The notes: generated by a model from the letters alone, not told the origin. A stretch of 64,000 bases of DNA from Acetobacter papayae JCM 25143 (GCF_000613285.1 NZ_BAIN01000004.1:1-64000); one strand, 5' to 3'. Counted from the stretch's first letter, positions 39,906-50,853 are shown. Numbers and translations are program-made.

Positions 39906-40737
39906 GGGTTCCGGCACGCGGCTTTCGCCCCTGCGCCCCCTGTTTGAAACGCTGGACGTGACAGCGCTGGACAGCCCCGATGCGCCAGTTGCACTCAATG
40001 TTGCGGATGAAGTGCCAGTCAGGCTGGTTTTCAACGATATTTTCCCACACGGCACCATGATGCTGACGCCTGATGATCTGGAGGATTTCGCGTTTGGCTA
40101 CTGCCTGACCGAACAGATTGTGCAGGGCGTGGAGCAGATCCGTTCTGTCAGGGTGGTGGATGAGGGCGATGGTCTGGCATTGCATATCGTCATAACCGGA
40201 GAGCGGCTTACTCTGCTGCTCCGGCGCAGGCCCCGTGCCCAGACAGGCCATTCGAGCTGCGGCCTGTGTGGGAGCGATGATGTCCCTACCCCTGAGGATG
40301 TGGGCTGCGCGCCGCTGGCATGGGGGGGAGAAATTGCCGCTGAGGCCGTGCTGGATGCCCTGCACGCGCTTGAGGCGTGCCAGACGCTGAATGCCGCAAC
40401 CCGTATGGTGCATGGTGCGGCTTGGGCTGACCCACAGGGGCGGATTCTGCTTATCCGTGAGGATATCGGGCGGCACAATGCGCTGGATAAACTGATTGGT
40501 GCGCGCATGCGCGCTCATGCCCGGCCTTCAGCCGGAATATGCGTGCTCACCAGCCGGTACTCGTTTGAAATGGCGCTCAAGACCGTGCGGGCAGGCATGG
40601 ATATGGTTGTGGCGGTTTCTGCCCCCACGGGCCGGGCTCTGCGGCTGGCTGAAAGCATGAACCAGACCGTAATCGCCATTGCGCGGCCGCACAGGCAGTT
40701 TGTCTTTTGTGGGGGGCAGCGTCTGGTTGGGCGATAG
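39898..40737 (+). CDS. fdhD: Formate dehydrogenase accessory sulfurtransferase FdhD
   Basis: 279 residues, intact. It carries the redox-active CGLC pair in SSCGLCGSDD and the conserved RMVHGAAW, EDIGRHNALDKLIG and SRYSFEMALK motifs. FdhD passes sulfur from IscS to the molybdenum cofactor before insertion into FdhA. It overlaps mobA and precedes fdhA by 222 bases. Confidence 0.95.
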   Translation: MGEGSGTRLSPLRPLFETLDVTALDSPDAPVALNVADEVPVRLVFNDIFPHGTMMLTPDDLEDFAFGYCLTEQIVQGVEQIRSVRVVDEGDGLALHIVITGERLTLLLRRRPRAQTGHSSCGLCGSDDVPTPEDVGCAPLAWGGEIAAEAVLDALHALEACQTLNAATRMVHGAAWADPQGRILLIREDIGRHNALDKLIGARMRAHARPSAGICVLTSRYSFEMALKTVRAGMDMVVAVSAPTGRALRLAESMNQTVIAIARPHRQFVFCGGQRLVGR

Positions 40738-40959
40738 GGAAAACAGGTGTGGGGAGGTTAAAAGTGCCAGTATCCGGGTATTGGGGGAAATAGTACCAAG
40801 TTAATCACTATAATTCCCTATATATAGATAAAGTGACGGTATTCTTAAAATTTGAAATTATAAGACACAATGTCTTGATTAGGATCAAAGACATAGTAAA
40901 CCGTACGTGTTTCAAATATTATCCATTTTGTAGCGATCAGAATAACAGGACACATCCTT
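40738..40959 (+). promoter_or_regulatory. Promoter region of the fdh operon
   Basis: 222 bases, markedly AT-rich, with a perfect CTATATATAG palindrome at 40818-40827 and several possible -10 elements. It separates fdhD from fdhA and presumably carries the main promoter for fdhABCE-moeA. No known operator (ModE, FNR) could be confirmed by eye. Confidence 0.4.
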
Positions 40960-43900
40960 ATGACGAGCCTTGGGCGCAGAGCGTTTTTGGTGAACACCGG
41001 CACATGCGTCGCGGGTGCCAGTGCTATTGCTCTGGGGTTTGTCCCGCCCCGCGCGCAGGCGCAAGAAACGCGGCAGTACAAGCTGCTCCGCGCGCGTGAG
41101 ACACGCAATAACTGCACCTACTGCTCGGTTGGCTGCGGTATTCTGATGTATTCTCTGGGAGACGGCGCAAAAAACGCCAAGCCTTCCATTTTCCATATCG
41201 AAGGGGATCCGGATCACCCCGTAAGCCGTGGCTCCCTTTGCCCCAAGGGTGCCGGGCTGGTCGACTTCATTCACAGCGAAAGCCGCCTGCAATACCCGTC
41301 CTATCGTGCGCCCGGCAGTCAGGAGTGGAAGCGCATAAGCTGGGAAGAAGCGACCGACCGCATCGCCCGTCTGCTCAAGGATGACCGCGACAAGAACTTT
41401 ATCCAGACCAACGCGAAAGGTGAGCGTGTCAACCGCTGGGTCAGCACCGGCATGTTGGCTTCTTCCGCCGCCAGTAACGAAACAGGGCTGCTGGATTTCA
41501 AGTTCGCCCGCTCGTTGGGTATTGTAGCGCTGGATTGTCAGGCCCGGCTTTGCCACGGGCCAACCGTTTCCGCGCTCGGTTCAAGCCTTGGCCGTGGGGC
41601 CATGACCAATAGCTGGGTGGATATCAAGAACGCCAATGTCGTGCTGATCATGGGCGGCAACCCGGCGGAAGCGCACCCGGTTGGTTTCAAATGGGTTATG
41701 GAAGCCAAGATCCGCAACGCCGCACATGTGATGGTGGTGGATCCGCGCTTTAACCGTAGTGCAGCGGTGGCGGATTTCTACGCGCCAATCCGGGCCGGGT
41801 CCGATGCCGCTTTTCTGCTCGGTGTCGTCAATTACCTGCTGACCCATGACAAGATCCAGCATGAATATGTTGCGGCATATACCAATGCAGCCCTGATCGT
41901 GCGGGATGATTTCCAGTTTCATGATGGGCTGTTTACTGGGTACGATGCGAAAACCCGCAGCTATGACATGGCCTCGTGGGAATATGAGCGTGATGAGCAG
42001 GGCTATGCGAAAAAAGACCCCACGCTGCAAAACCCGCGCTGTGTGCTGAACCTGCTGCGTGAACACGCAAGCCGCTACACGCCTGAACTTGTCTCGCAGA
42101 TAACCGGCACGCCGGAAAAGGATTTTCTCCATGTTTGCGAAACACTGGCCGCCACCAGTGTTCCCGATCGCACCTCCACCATCCTGTTCGCGCTGGGGTG
42201 GACCCACCACACGAATGGTTCGCAGATTATTCGCACGGCCGCCATTGTTCAGATGCTTCTGGGCAATATTGGTATGCCCGGTGGTGGCATGAACGCCCTG
42301 CGGGGCCATTCGAACATTCAGGGCTATACCGATCTGGGCCTGCTTTCCACCCGCCTGCCCGGTTACATGAACCTGCCCAAGGACAGCCAGCAGACACTTG
42401 ATACCTATCTGCAGGACACGACCCCCAAGGCTGATGAACAGGGTGAGGTCAATTACTGGCACAATACGCCCAAGTTCTTTGTCAGTCTGATGAAAACCCT
42501 TTGGGGCGATCATGCGACGCTGCCAATAACTGGGGTTATGAATGGCTGCCCAAATGGGATCGCAGCTATGACATGCTGGCCTATTTCGACCTGATGGGGC
42601 AGGGCAAGGTTAACGGCTATATCGCGCAGGGTTTCAACCCGCTGGCCGCCATGCCAGACAAGAACCAGATGCGCGATGCGCTCTCCAAGCTCAAATTTCT
42701 GGTCACGATCGACCCGCTTGATACGGAAACAGCCAATTTCTGGCAGAATCAGGGTGTGTATAACGACGTAAAACCCGAAGAGATTCATACCGAGGTTTTC
42801 CGTCTGCCCTCCACCTGCTTTGCCGAGGAAAATGGCTCCATTGTCAATTCCGCGCGGTGGCTGCAATGGCACTTCGCCGGGGCGAAACCGCCGGGCGAGG
42901 CATGGGGCGATGGCCGTATTCTGGGCACGATCTTTACCAAGCTGCGCGCTCTTTACGCCAAGGAAGGCGGCGTATGCCCCGAGCCTGTGCTGAACATGCA
43001 GTGGAACTACCGCGACCCTGAAGAGCCCACGGCAGAAGAAGTGGCGCGTGAAGCCAATGGGTACGCTCTGGCCGATATTCAGGATGCGTCTGGCGCGGTT
43101 GTCGTGCGCAAGGGCGAGCTGCTGCCTGATTTCTCGGTTATGAAAGATGATGGCACGACAAGCAGCTATTGCTGGATTTTTGCCGGGTCATGGACGCAGG
43201 CAGGCAACCAGATGGCCCGGCGCGACAATACTGATACCGGGCTTGGCAACACACCGGGCTGGGCCTGGGCGTGGCCAGCCAATCGGCGTTTGCTCTATAA
43301 CCGCGCCTCTCTTGACCCGCAGGCCGCCCATGGGACCCGCGCCGCCAGATTATCGAATGGAACGGACAGCGCTGGACAGGGGCCGATGTGGCGGATTATC
43401 CGCCTACCTCGCCGCCGGCCAGCGGAGTTGGACCTTTTATTATGCAGAGCGAAGGCGTGGCGCGCCTGTTCTCGCGCAAGGGGCTGGTGGATGGCCCGTT
43501 CCCCGAGCATTACGAACCGACAGAAAGCCCCATTATGGGCGGCGCACTGGGCAAGACCGTGCGGCACAACCCGGTTGCACGCATGTTCCCTGATGACGTG
43601 TCGCGCATGGGCAAGCCTGAACAGTTCCCTTATGTGGCCACAACCTATTCCGTTACGGAGCTGTTCCGCCACTGGACAAAACATTCACGGCTGAACGCCA
43701 TTATGCAGCCCGAACAGTTTGTCGAAATTGGTGATCGTCTGGCGGGCAAGCTGGGTATTGCGGCCGGGGATATGGTGCGCGTTTCCTCACAGCGTGGCTA
43801 TATCGAGGCCAAGGCCGTGGTGACCAAGCGGCTCAAGCGGCTGAATGTGCTGGGTCAGGAACTCGATCAGGTGGGTATTCCCTGCCACTGGGGCTTCAAG

Positions 43901-44011
43901 GGGGCTACGCGCAAGGGCTTTCTGGCCAATACGCTTACACCGGCCATGGGAGACGTGAACTCCCAGACACCGGAGTTCAAGGCGTTCCTTGTTAATGTCG
44001 AGAAAGTCTGA
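40960..44011 (+). CDS. fdhA: Formate dehydrogenase catalytic subunit, cysteine form, Tat-exported (two frameshifts)
   Basis: About 1018 residues, the FdnG/FdoG size. Tat signal GRRAFLVNTGTCVAGAS with cleavage after AQA. The [4Fe-4S] ligands are NCTYCSVGCG and GSLCPKG. Where E. coli FdnG has selenocysteine in ARVUHGPT, this protein has ordinary Cys (ARLCHGPT, TGC at 41551-41553). GRGAMTNSWVDIKNANVVLIMGGNPAEAHPVG also matches FdnG in order. Shifts near 42522 (one G, HATAANNWGYEWLPKW) and 43334 (one G, AHGDPRRQIIEWNG). Oxidises formate to CO2 on bis-MGD in the periplasm and passes electrons to FdhB. Confidence 0.95.
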
Positions 44012-44024
44012 GGAGCGCTGAACA

Positions 44025-44965
44025 ATGGGCATGCAGTCACAGGATATTATCAGACGCTCCGCCACCAACGGTTTTACACCTGCGCCACAGGCACGCAGCC
44101 ATGAAACCGAGGTGGCCAAGCTGATCGATGTTTCCCTCTGCACGGGGTGCAAGGGGTGTCAGGTCGCGTGTTCCGAATGGAACGACCTGCGCGATGAGGT
44201 CGGGCATAATGTGGGTATTTACGATAACCCCGCCGATCTGACGTCTGAAACATGGACCGTCATCCGGTTTGACGAGGTGGAAGACGAAAGCGACAAGCTG
44301 GAATGGCTGTTACGCAAGGAAGGCTGCATGCATTGCGAGGACCCGGGTTGCCTCAAGGCCTGCCCGAGCCCCGGTGCCATTTTGCAGTTTGCCAATGGTA
44401 TTGTCGATTTCCAGTCCGACCAATGTATCGGGTGCGGTTACTGCGTGGCAGGCTGCCCGTTTGATATTCCGCGTATCAGCAAAACGGATAACCGTGCCTA
44501 TAAATGCACACTTTGTGCAGACAGGGTGGCAGTGGGGCAGGAACCAGCCTGCGTGAAAACATGCCCCACAGGCGCGATTTCTTTCGGCTCCAAGGCAGAA
44601 ATGAAGGATCTGGCGGCAGACCGCGTGGATGAACTCAAAGGGCGTGGCCATAATGGTGCAGGCCTGTATGACCCGCCGGGTGTTGGCGGCACGCATGTCA
44701 TGTACGTGCTGACCCACGCTGACAAACCAGAGCTTTATCATCGCCTGCCAGCCGACCCGACCATCAGCCCTGTTGTGCGGGGCTGGAAGGAGTGCTCAAA
44801 CCACTCGGTGCACTTGGTTTTGTCGCAACTGTGGCCGGGGCCTTTGCCCATTACATGGGGGTTGGCCCCAATGAGACGGACGAAACACCCCATAAGGAGC
44901 CGGAGCCAGACCCGGCGGAGCAGAAGCCCGATAACGGGCCTTCAGACAAAGCGGGAGATGCGTGA
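44025..44965 (+). CDS. fdhB: Formate dehydrogenase iron-sulfur subunit (frameshifted)
   Basis: About 313 residues. Four [4Fe-4S] clusters are provided by [40 protein letters not shown] and [21 protein letters not shown]. One G is missing near 44790; restored, the tail reads [19 protein letters not shown], the single C-terminal membrane anchor, followed by an acidic linker ending at TGA 44963-44965, which overlaps the fdhC start. Carries electrons from FdhA to the cytochrome b subunit. Confidence 0.95.
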
Positions 44966-45618
44966 TGGATACTGATAATCGCGTGCTGCGCACGAAGTTT
45001 GGTGACCGTCTGCTCCACTGGACAATGGTGAGCTGCTTCTTTCTTGTCGCTATGTCAGGTCTGTCGTGGTTTTTCCCGAGCCTGCACTGGCTGGGCAGCG
45101 TGCTCGGGCCGCCGCAGCTTGCGCGTATTCTGCACCCGTTTCTGGGGGTGGCGGTATTTGTGCTGCTGATGTGCATGTTCGTGCGCTTTGTGCATCATAA
45201 CATGCCGGTGCGTACCGATGCTGTCTGGTTCCGCCATGTTCTCGATGTGCTGCTGAACCGGCATGGGCAGAAACTCCAGATCGGCAAATATAATGCCGGG
45301 CAGAAAATCCTGTTCTGGGGCATTATGGCGCTGATCAGCGCGCTGTTCGTGACGGGGGTGGTGATCTGGCGCGCTTATTTTGCCATGTATTTTCCCATTC
45401 CGGTTATCAGGCTTGCCCTTCTGGCCCATTCGGCGGCGGCTTTGGCACTGATCCTGCTGGTGCTGGGGCATATTTACATGGGGCTGTGGGTGCGCGGGTC
45501 CATTACGGGCATGATTACCGGCTATGTTTCGCGCGCCTGGGCACGTCAGCATCATGACAGATGGTATGCCGAGGAAGTAGCCCCTGAAGACACCACGCCC
45601 GTAAAGCCTCATTCCTGA
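44965..45618 (+). CDS. fdhC: Formate dehydrogenase cytochrome b556 subunit
   Basis: 217 residues, four membrane helices. Candidate heme-ligand histidines sit in [41 protein letters not shown] and [12 protein letters not shown], matching FdnI/FdoI. ATG 44965 overlaps the fdhB stop and its own TGA overlaps the fdhE start, so all are translationally coupled. Transfers electrons to the quinone pool. Confidence 0.95.
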   Translation: MDTDNRVLRTKFGDRLLHWTMVSCFFLVAMSGLSWFFPSLHWLGSVLGPPQLARILHPFLGVAVFVLLMCMFVRFVHHNMPVRTDAVWFRHVLDVLLNRHGQKLQIGKYNAGQKILFWGIMALISALFVTGVVIWRAYFAMYFPIPVIRLALLAHSAAALALILLVLGHIYMGLWVRGSITGMITGYVSRAWARQHHDRWYAEEVAPEDTTPVKPHS

Positions 45619-46538
45619 TGCGGCCTGATTCCGACATTGTTCCGCTGGACAAGCGGACACCGGGTGTGGCGGCCATAGAACCGCTGATTTTTCCCCGGCT
45701 TGATCGCCTTTACACACGGCGTGCGGAAAAACTGCGCGCGCTGACGGAAAGCGAAGAAGAAAATACGCCGTTACTGAACAGCGAATATTTTCTTTTTCTG
45801 GCGCATCTGGTCGATGGGCAGAAAAAGTTTGTCGAGCAGTTTCCCCTCAACGCGGCAGATGCTGCGATTGTCCGTAATCTGGCAAAGGATGGTTACGGGC
45901 AGATAGGTCTTGAAGACACGCTTCTGGCCCTGACTGTCTGGCAATCTGCCTACGCGCAGTTGATGGAAGACCTGAGGCCTCACTTGCAGCCATCGGTCGC
46001 AACGGCGCTGATAGCCGCTCTGGATACGCCCGCCACCCTGAGCGGGCAGGCTGCGCTGCTGCTGCGTGGGCAGTATGATCAGGTTGATCCGGGGCTGGCG
46101 GTTATTCTGTGGGCAGCTTTGTCCGTGTGCTGGGCGCAGGCCATGAGCCAGCATGAAGTGGTGGCTGGTATCGGGCAGGCTACGCATTGCCCCTGTTGCG
46201 GAGCACCGCCGGTCGCAAGCCTTGTGCTCGGGGGCGACCGCGAGGGCCTGCGTTATCTGCAATGCAGCCTGTGTGAGACGCGCTGGCACCGGGTGCGGGG
46301 TGTCTGTGTAAACTGCCATTCTTCGGCTGATATTCAGCACTATTCACTTTATGAAAAAGCCCCCGAACAGGCAGAAGTCTGCGGTGAGTGCGAAACCTAT
46401 ATCAACGTATATCGTTTGGATTACGACCCTGATCTGGAGGCAGTATCGGGTAATTTCGTCAGCCAGATACTGGATGATCTTGTAGAGCAGGAAGGGTTTT
46501 CTGGTTTTGGTTTTAACCCTTTTGCCTTCCCCGGATAA
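45618..46538 (+). CDS. fdhE: Formate dehydrogenase accessory protein FdhE
   Basis: 306 residues with two zinc-ribbon-like Cys pairs in the C-terminal half (HCPCCGAPPVASLV, CSLCETRWHRVRGVCVNC) and a later CGECETYINVYRLDYDP, the classic FdhE pattern. FdhE helps maturation of respiratory formate dehydrogenases, binding the iron-sulfur catalytic subunit before Tat export. It starts on the fdhC stop codon. Confidence 0.95.
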   Translation: MRPDSDIVPLDKRTPGVAAIEPLIFPRLDRLYTRRAEKLRALTESEEENTPLLNSEYFLFLAHLVDGQKKFVEQFPLNAADAAIVRNLAKDGYGQIGLEDTLLALTVWQSAYAQLMEDLRPHLQPSVATALIAALDTPATLSGQAALLLRGQYDQVDPGLAVILWAALSVCWAQAMSQHEVVAGIGQATHCPCCGAPPVASLVLGGDREGLRYLQCSLCETRWHRVRGVCVNCHSSADIQHYSLYEKAPEQAEVCGECETYINVYRLDYDPDLEAVSGNFVSQILDDLVEQEGFSGFGFNPFAFPG

Positions 46539-46584
46539 ACTCGGGCCCGATAGAAAACCGGATATAAGAAACGAGAGAGCCTGA

Positions 46585-47819
46585 ATGTCGGACGATACAC
46601 CCTGTATGGTTGAATATGATACCGCACAGGCTATTCTGACTGCCGCACTCAACCGGTTGCTGCACGACAGGGTGGAAACCGTTACCCCCCTGCAGGCCTG
46701 TGGCCGTGTGTTGGCGGAAGATGTGCAGGCCAGAAGCCCCCGGCCAGAGGTCGATATTTCCGCCATGGATGGATATGCCTTCCGCCTTGGGGAGATGCAG
46801 CAGGCTGGTGCGGCGGGTCTTCCGGTGCGGGGTTATGTTGCGGCGGGTACAAGACCTGCTCCCCTTGCTGCCGGTGTTGCCTCTGAAATCCTGACGGGTG
46901 CGCGTATTCCTGATGGAGCGGATTGCGTGGTGGCGCGGGAGCGGACAGCACTCGTGAGTGGCCATGTCGTTCTGGCGGAGGGTGTTACTGCCAAGCCGGG
47001 CATGAATATCCGCTGGTCAGGAGAAGAGTTTTCGGCAGGGCAATGCCTTCTTGAAAGGGGTGCAAAGTTGGATTGGCGGCATGTGCCCTTGCTGCTTGAT
47101 CAGGCAAGACGGCGGTACAGGTTTACCGGCCCCTGACCGTGAGCGTGTTAGCCAATGGGGCGGAGTTTGGCTGTCAGGCGGAAGATGGCCGAACGGAACT
47201 GAATACACACATGCTCGAAGCCATGCTGCGCAGCGAAACCGTGTGTGTGACCAGACAGGTTGCGGCCTCGGACAATCCTGACGAGTTGGAAAATGCTCTG
47301 CGCCGCTGTCTGCAACAGGCGGACGTGGTGGTAACGACAGGGGGGATTTCTGTCGGCCAGACAGATCATGTCCTGCCTGTGCTGCAACGGATGGGGGCAT
47401 CCTGTCTGTTCCGTAGGGTTCGCATGCGGCCGGGCAAACCCATGACGGTCATGCAGGTGGGCAAGACGGTTGTGTTCTGCCTGCCGGGCAATCCGGGGGC
47501 GGCGGCGTTATGCGCCCAGCTTTTTGTCGTGCCGTTTCTGGCCGCCATGAGCGGTTGTGCCGCGCAGTTGCAGCCGCGTATGCCCGTTATGGGGCGTAGC
47601 CAGTTTGCCTATATGCCGCCGCCGGATGCAACGTGCTTCCTGCCGGTTGCGGCTCATAATGATGGGGGTGAAACCCGTTTCAGCCTTGTGCCTTCGGTCG
47701 GGGCGTCGGACATCCAGTGCCTGACTCGCGCTTGTGGGGTTATGCAGGTTGAGGCGGGCTGTGCGGTGCAGGCGGAAGACTGGGCGCGGATGATACCGTT
47801 TAGCGCGCTCAACGCGTAG
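46585..47819 (+). CDS. moeA: Molybdopterin molybdenumtransferase MoeA (frameshifted)
   Basis: About 412 residues. Domain motifs: DISAMDGYAF, EILTGARIPDGADCVV, and after the break TTGGISVGQTDHV and CLPGNPGAAALC with GKPM in MRPGKPMTVM. One G is missing near 47102 (GAT CAG GGC AAG after repair), which puts the frame into VYRPLTVSVLANGAEF. MoeA inserts molybdate into adenylylated molybdopterin. It is the last gene of the formate dehydrogenase unit and is convergent with mobB, overlapping it by 11 bases. Confidence 0.9.
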
Positions 47820-48372
47820 GTTCTGCCTGATCCAGCACTATGGGTGCTGCATTTTTTCTGATGAATGCAGCAATGCCTTCAAGAGCATTTAGCGCCATGA
47901 AGGTCAGGTCAGGCCGGTGTTGCGGTATGCTTGGGCTGTCTGTCACCACCAAGGAAATCGCTGCTGTATCGGGAAAAAGCGGGGGTTTTTGTGTAGTAGG
48001 CCGCCAGACTTCCAGACTGGCGGGAACCGTCGCATGAAAGCCTTCCACTAAAATCAGGTCCACGGGGCTCATGGCCTGTAAAAGCGTGGTCAGGGAGGGC
48101 GGGTGATCCATTTCATGCTGGAGCACCCATCGCTGCGGGGTTGCCAGCATGACTTCATGCGCACCATTTTGCCGGTGCAGGAACGTATCCTTGCCCGGCT
48201 GGTCCATATCCACACCATGATGGGTGTGTTTGATAGTCGAAACCTTCATGCCATTTTCAAGAAAAATCGGTAAAAGACGCGTAATGAGCGTTGTTTTTCC
48301 TGATCCGCTGCGCCCGGTTATACCAAAGACTGATTGTGTGCGAGCAACTGGCATGCGGTGGGTCACTGGCAT
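47809..48372 (-). CDS. mobB: Molybdopterin-guanine dinucleotide biosynthesis protein MobB
   Basis: About 187 residues from ATG 48372 (or ATG 48354). P-loop FGITGRSGSGKTTLITRLLP, then KVSTIKHTHHG, DMDQPGKDTFLHRQNGAHEVMLATP and LILVEGFH, all diagnostic of MobB, a GTP-binding adaptor that assists MobA. Longer in-frame starts would run into the end of the DUF4142 gene. Confidence 0.9.
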   Translation of the reverse strand: MPVTHRMPVARTQSVFGITGRSGSGKTTLITRLLPIFLENGMKVSTIKHTHHGVDMDQPGKDTFLHRQNGAHEVMLATPQRWVLQHEMDHPPSLTTLLQAMSPVDLILVEGFHATVPASLEVWRPTTQKPPLFPDTAAISLVVTDSPSIPQHRPDLTFMALNALEGIAAFIRKNAAPIVLDQAEPTR

Positions 48373-48388
48373 TTGGCAAATGCCGTGG

Positions 48389-48934
48389 TTACTGAATTTG
48401 CGCCTGATAGGCAGCCAGTTTTGTGTTGATGTCTTTTGCAAGTTTGACCAGATCCATATTGGATGAGGCGATGATTTCAGCATCGAGCACCGGTTTCATC
48501 CGGGCGATTTCACGGGTGAGGTAGCGGATATACTGGCGGTCGAAAGCCGCGCCATGGAGTGTTTTCAGCCGGTTGATGACGCTCTGGTCTTCTTTGGGGG
48601 CCGCAGTAGGCAACGTGATGGTATGGGGGGCTACCAGCTTTGTAAGGGTAGCCTGCTGGGCTGTGGTGTCCTGCGCGATGGTCGCACCCAGTGTTGCGAG
48701 GTCACTGCGGCCTGCATTGGTCTTGGCACTGGCGGCGGTAGCGCTCTGCACGATGTTCATGGTGTTGAGCTGCTGCACGAAGGCAATATCGGCTGGCGTG
48801 AGCGCTGCAACAGTCGCTTTCAGCGGGGGGAGGGGGGGGGCTGGCGGCTGTGCATGGGTGCAGGCACCGAGCGCGAGCAGCGATGTCATGAGGGGCAGCA
48901 GGGCGTGCAGCCTGAAGCGCGATGCTGTTGACAT
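48389..48934 (-). CDS. DUF4142 lipoprotein
   Basis: About 181 residues from ATG 48934 (MSTASRFRLHALLP). The lipobox LLALGAC is followed by a Pro-rich linker encoded across a run of nine G on the plus strand (48832-48840). The rest is a helical DUF4142/ferritin-like domain: LTPADIAFVQQLNTMNIVQSA and the ending IIASSNMDLVKLAKDINTKL. DUF4142 proteins are abundant periplasmic proteins in acetic acid bacteria and rhizobia, with no agreed function. The 302-base gap to the next gene (48935-49236) holds divergent promoters and no supported gene. Confidence 0.8.
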   Translation of the reverse strand: MSTASRFRLHALLPLMTSLLALGACTHAQPPAPPLPPLKATVAALTPADIAFVQQLNTMNIVQSATAASAKTNAGRSDLATLGATIAQDTTAQQATLTKLVAPHTITLPTAAPKEDQSVINRLKTLHGAAFDRQYIRYLTREIARMKPVLDAEIIASSNMDLVKLAKDINTKLAAYQAQIQ

Positions 48935-49236
48935 GATCGGCGGTGTCTCCCTGAAGTCTTTGCTCTGTAACGCTGTCGGGCGGGGCATGCCTGCACCACC
49001 CCGGCCTGCTGGCCTTGACGATTAAGTGCCCATGATGATGGCTCGGGCAGCGGAAGGCAATGCTGGGGTAGAAGATTATGTGCCGCCCCGGCCCTATTGG
49101 GGCGCGTGGTCGGGTTGGTGCGCCTGTTCATGTGGCCGCAAGGGTTGCATCTGGTGGAAAGGGCGCATTAAGTTGACCAGACAGGTCCGTTATGGTGCGC
49201 CTGCCAACAGGCCAGAATGTGGAGAGACCCCGGTAG

Positions 49237-49833
49237 ATGAAGTATCGTAATGTGAGTGCGCTGTGCCTGTCCTTTTCGCTTTTTGGCCTGAGTGGATGTG
49301 GATATTTTGATTCGCGGGCGGCTCACAAGGCGCAGGTCACTATGATCGGCATGACATCGTATGACCTTCAGGCCTGTGCCGGTTTGCCCAGTTCCACCAA
49401 GCAGCTTAACGATACGACACAGATTTTTGTCTATACCGGCACCCAGCCGCAGCCGAGCTTTGGGGGGTCTACCCTTATTCCGGTAGGGGATATTGTCACA
49501 ACCGTTGCCCAGCTTGGCGGTGGTGGGGGTACATCCTGCACAGCCGTAATCCGTCTGGATCATGATCGGGTGTCGGATGTGCATTATGCCGGTAATAACG
49601 ACGAGATTATTGGCACAGACGGGATCTGCTCCATTATTACCCGTGGCTGCGCCCGCCAGCCTGAAGGCACGATGAAGTCCTCGGCCGGGGGTGTGTTCGG
49701 GGTTTCTGCGTTCCATTCACCGACAACACCTAACCAGTCCACCTCGGCTACCTATTCTACCCAGTCGGGCGGGGTTGTGGTCAATCCTGACAAGACTTCC
49801 TCCGAACCGGCGATTATTCCGCGCACCAAGTAA
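49237..49833 (+). CDS. Hypothetical lipoprotein
   Basis: 198 residues from ATG 49237 with GGAGAGA upstream. Signal peptide with lipobox GLSGC, then a domain containing MIGMTSYDLQACAGLPSST, reminiscent of small SmpA/OmlA-like outer-membrane lipoproteins (G-M-x-x-x-x-L), a Gly-rich GGGGGTSC stretch, and a low-complexity Ser/Thr/Pro tail of about 50 residues. Five cysteines follow the lipid-modified one, possibly forming disulfides. Function unknown. Confidence 0.7.
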   Translation: MKYRNVSALCLSFSLFGLSGCGYFDSRAAHKAQVTMIGMTSYDLQACAGLPSSTKQLNDTTQIFVYTGTQPQPSFGGSTLIPVGDIVTTVAQLGGGGGTSCTAVIRLDHDRVSDVHYAGNNDEIIGTDGICSIITRGCARQPEGTMKSSAGGVFGVSAFHSPTTPNQSTSATYSTQSGGVVVNPDKTSSEPAIIPRTK

Positions 49834-49887
49834 GGGGTGCTCTGCTCAAGCGCTTGCCCGTAACGAGTGTTCGGGCGGGGGCAGGGC

Positions 49888-50271
49888 TTAGCTACGGGGG
49901 TATTGTGCTGCCTGCTGCGCCTTGATGGTCACCCAGTGGAGGGCTGTTTCCGCCTCTGGCAGATCAAGCGCACCGGAATCGACATCCTGACCAATGCTCA
50001 GCGATGCCTGATCCACCTGAGTTATCAGGCCGTAGCCCGGCCCCATTGCTGCTGGGCCATAATGCTGGTGCGCAAGAGCAATGCAGTTAAAGCGCTCATA
50101 AGCACTGCCTTTTTTGAACGGATAAGCCGCGAAACACTGCGATACAGCCTCGTGCATGGCACCGCGGCCTTGATCATCTACGCATCCGCAAAGCAGAAAA
50201 AGCAGCACGCCTAGTGTATATGGAATGGCAAGGCGTGGTCTGCTGGTCATGCGTGTTTTTTCTGGCTTCAT
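49888..50271 (-). CDS. Hypothetical small lipoprotein
   Basis: About 127 residues from ATG 50271; ATG 50250 is an equally possible start. Lipobox LLFLLCGC, then a short domain with AVSQCFAAYP and AYERFNCIALAHQHYGP, where two cysteines are conserved-looking, ending in helical DLPEAETALHWVTIKAQQAA. No family recognised. It is 26 bases downstream of tag, so probably in the same unit. Confidence 0.6.
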   Translation of the reverse strand: MKPEKTRMTSRPRLAIPYTLGVLLFLLCGCVDDQGRGAMHEAVSQCFAAYPFKKGSAYERFNCIALAHQHYGPAAMGPGYGLITQVDQASLSIGQDVDSGALDLPEAETALHWVTIKAQQAAQYPRS

Positions 50272-50297
50272 GCGTCTGGCCGTATTGCCGGTCTGTA

Positions 50298-50853
50298 TCA
50301 TGCCATATGCCGGAAGCAGCCGGTTTCATGATCGTTTATCAGCCCGCAGGCCTGTAGCCACGCATGTACGATAACTGGCCCCACAAAGCTGAAACCACGT
50401 TTTTTCAGGGCGAGGGAGAGCGCATCACCCTGTGCGGAGCGGGGGCTGTGCGTATCGCCCTGACCCATGATGCTGATCATCGGTAAAGCTCCAGACAAAA
50501 TGCGAAAAATCCTCACCATTATCCTGCATGGTCAGGTAGGCCCGGGCATTGCGGATGGTGGCGGTAATTTTCTGCCGGGAGCGGACAATGCCACTATCGG
50601 CCATAAGCCGTTCAATATCGCTTTCGCCGTAAACTGCGATACGGGCTGGATCAAAGCCCTCGAACGCCCGGCGGAATGCCTCGCGCTTGAGCAGGATGGT
50701 GCGCCATGAAAGACCGGCCTGAAAACCATCCAGTATGAGGTTTTCCCATAATGTTCGGCTGTCGCGTACCGGCACACCCCACTCCCTGTCATGATAGACC
50801 CACTGGGTGGGGTCGTTCTGCGCCCAGCGGCAGCGTGTTAGGGTGTCGCTCAT
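50298..50853 (-). CDS. tag: DNA-3-methyladenine glycosylase I (frameshifted)
   Basis: About 186 residues. MSDTLTRCRWAQNDPTQWVYHDREWGVP carries the CxW and YHDxEWG motifs with zinc-ligand Cys, and GFQAGLSWRTILLKREAFR is the Tag catalytic core. The frame breaks near 50478 (two bases missing or one extra); the downstream frame gives TDTHSPRS-like GDTHSPRSAQGDALSLALKKRG and FVGPVIVHAWLQACGLINDH, the conserved end. Excises 3-methyladenine. Its ATG overlaps the alkB stop (ATGA). Confidence 0.9.

Noticed and set aside
42501-43694. Separate second formate dehydrogenase subunit gene
   Set aside because: It is the middle part of fdhA in another frame; both junctions are repaired by one G.
49033-49251. 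Small plus-strand open frame starting ATGATGATG with many Cys and Trp codons
   Set aside because: No ribosome binding site, it overlaps the start of the next lipoprotein gene and resembles no family.
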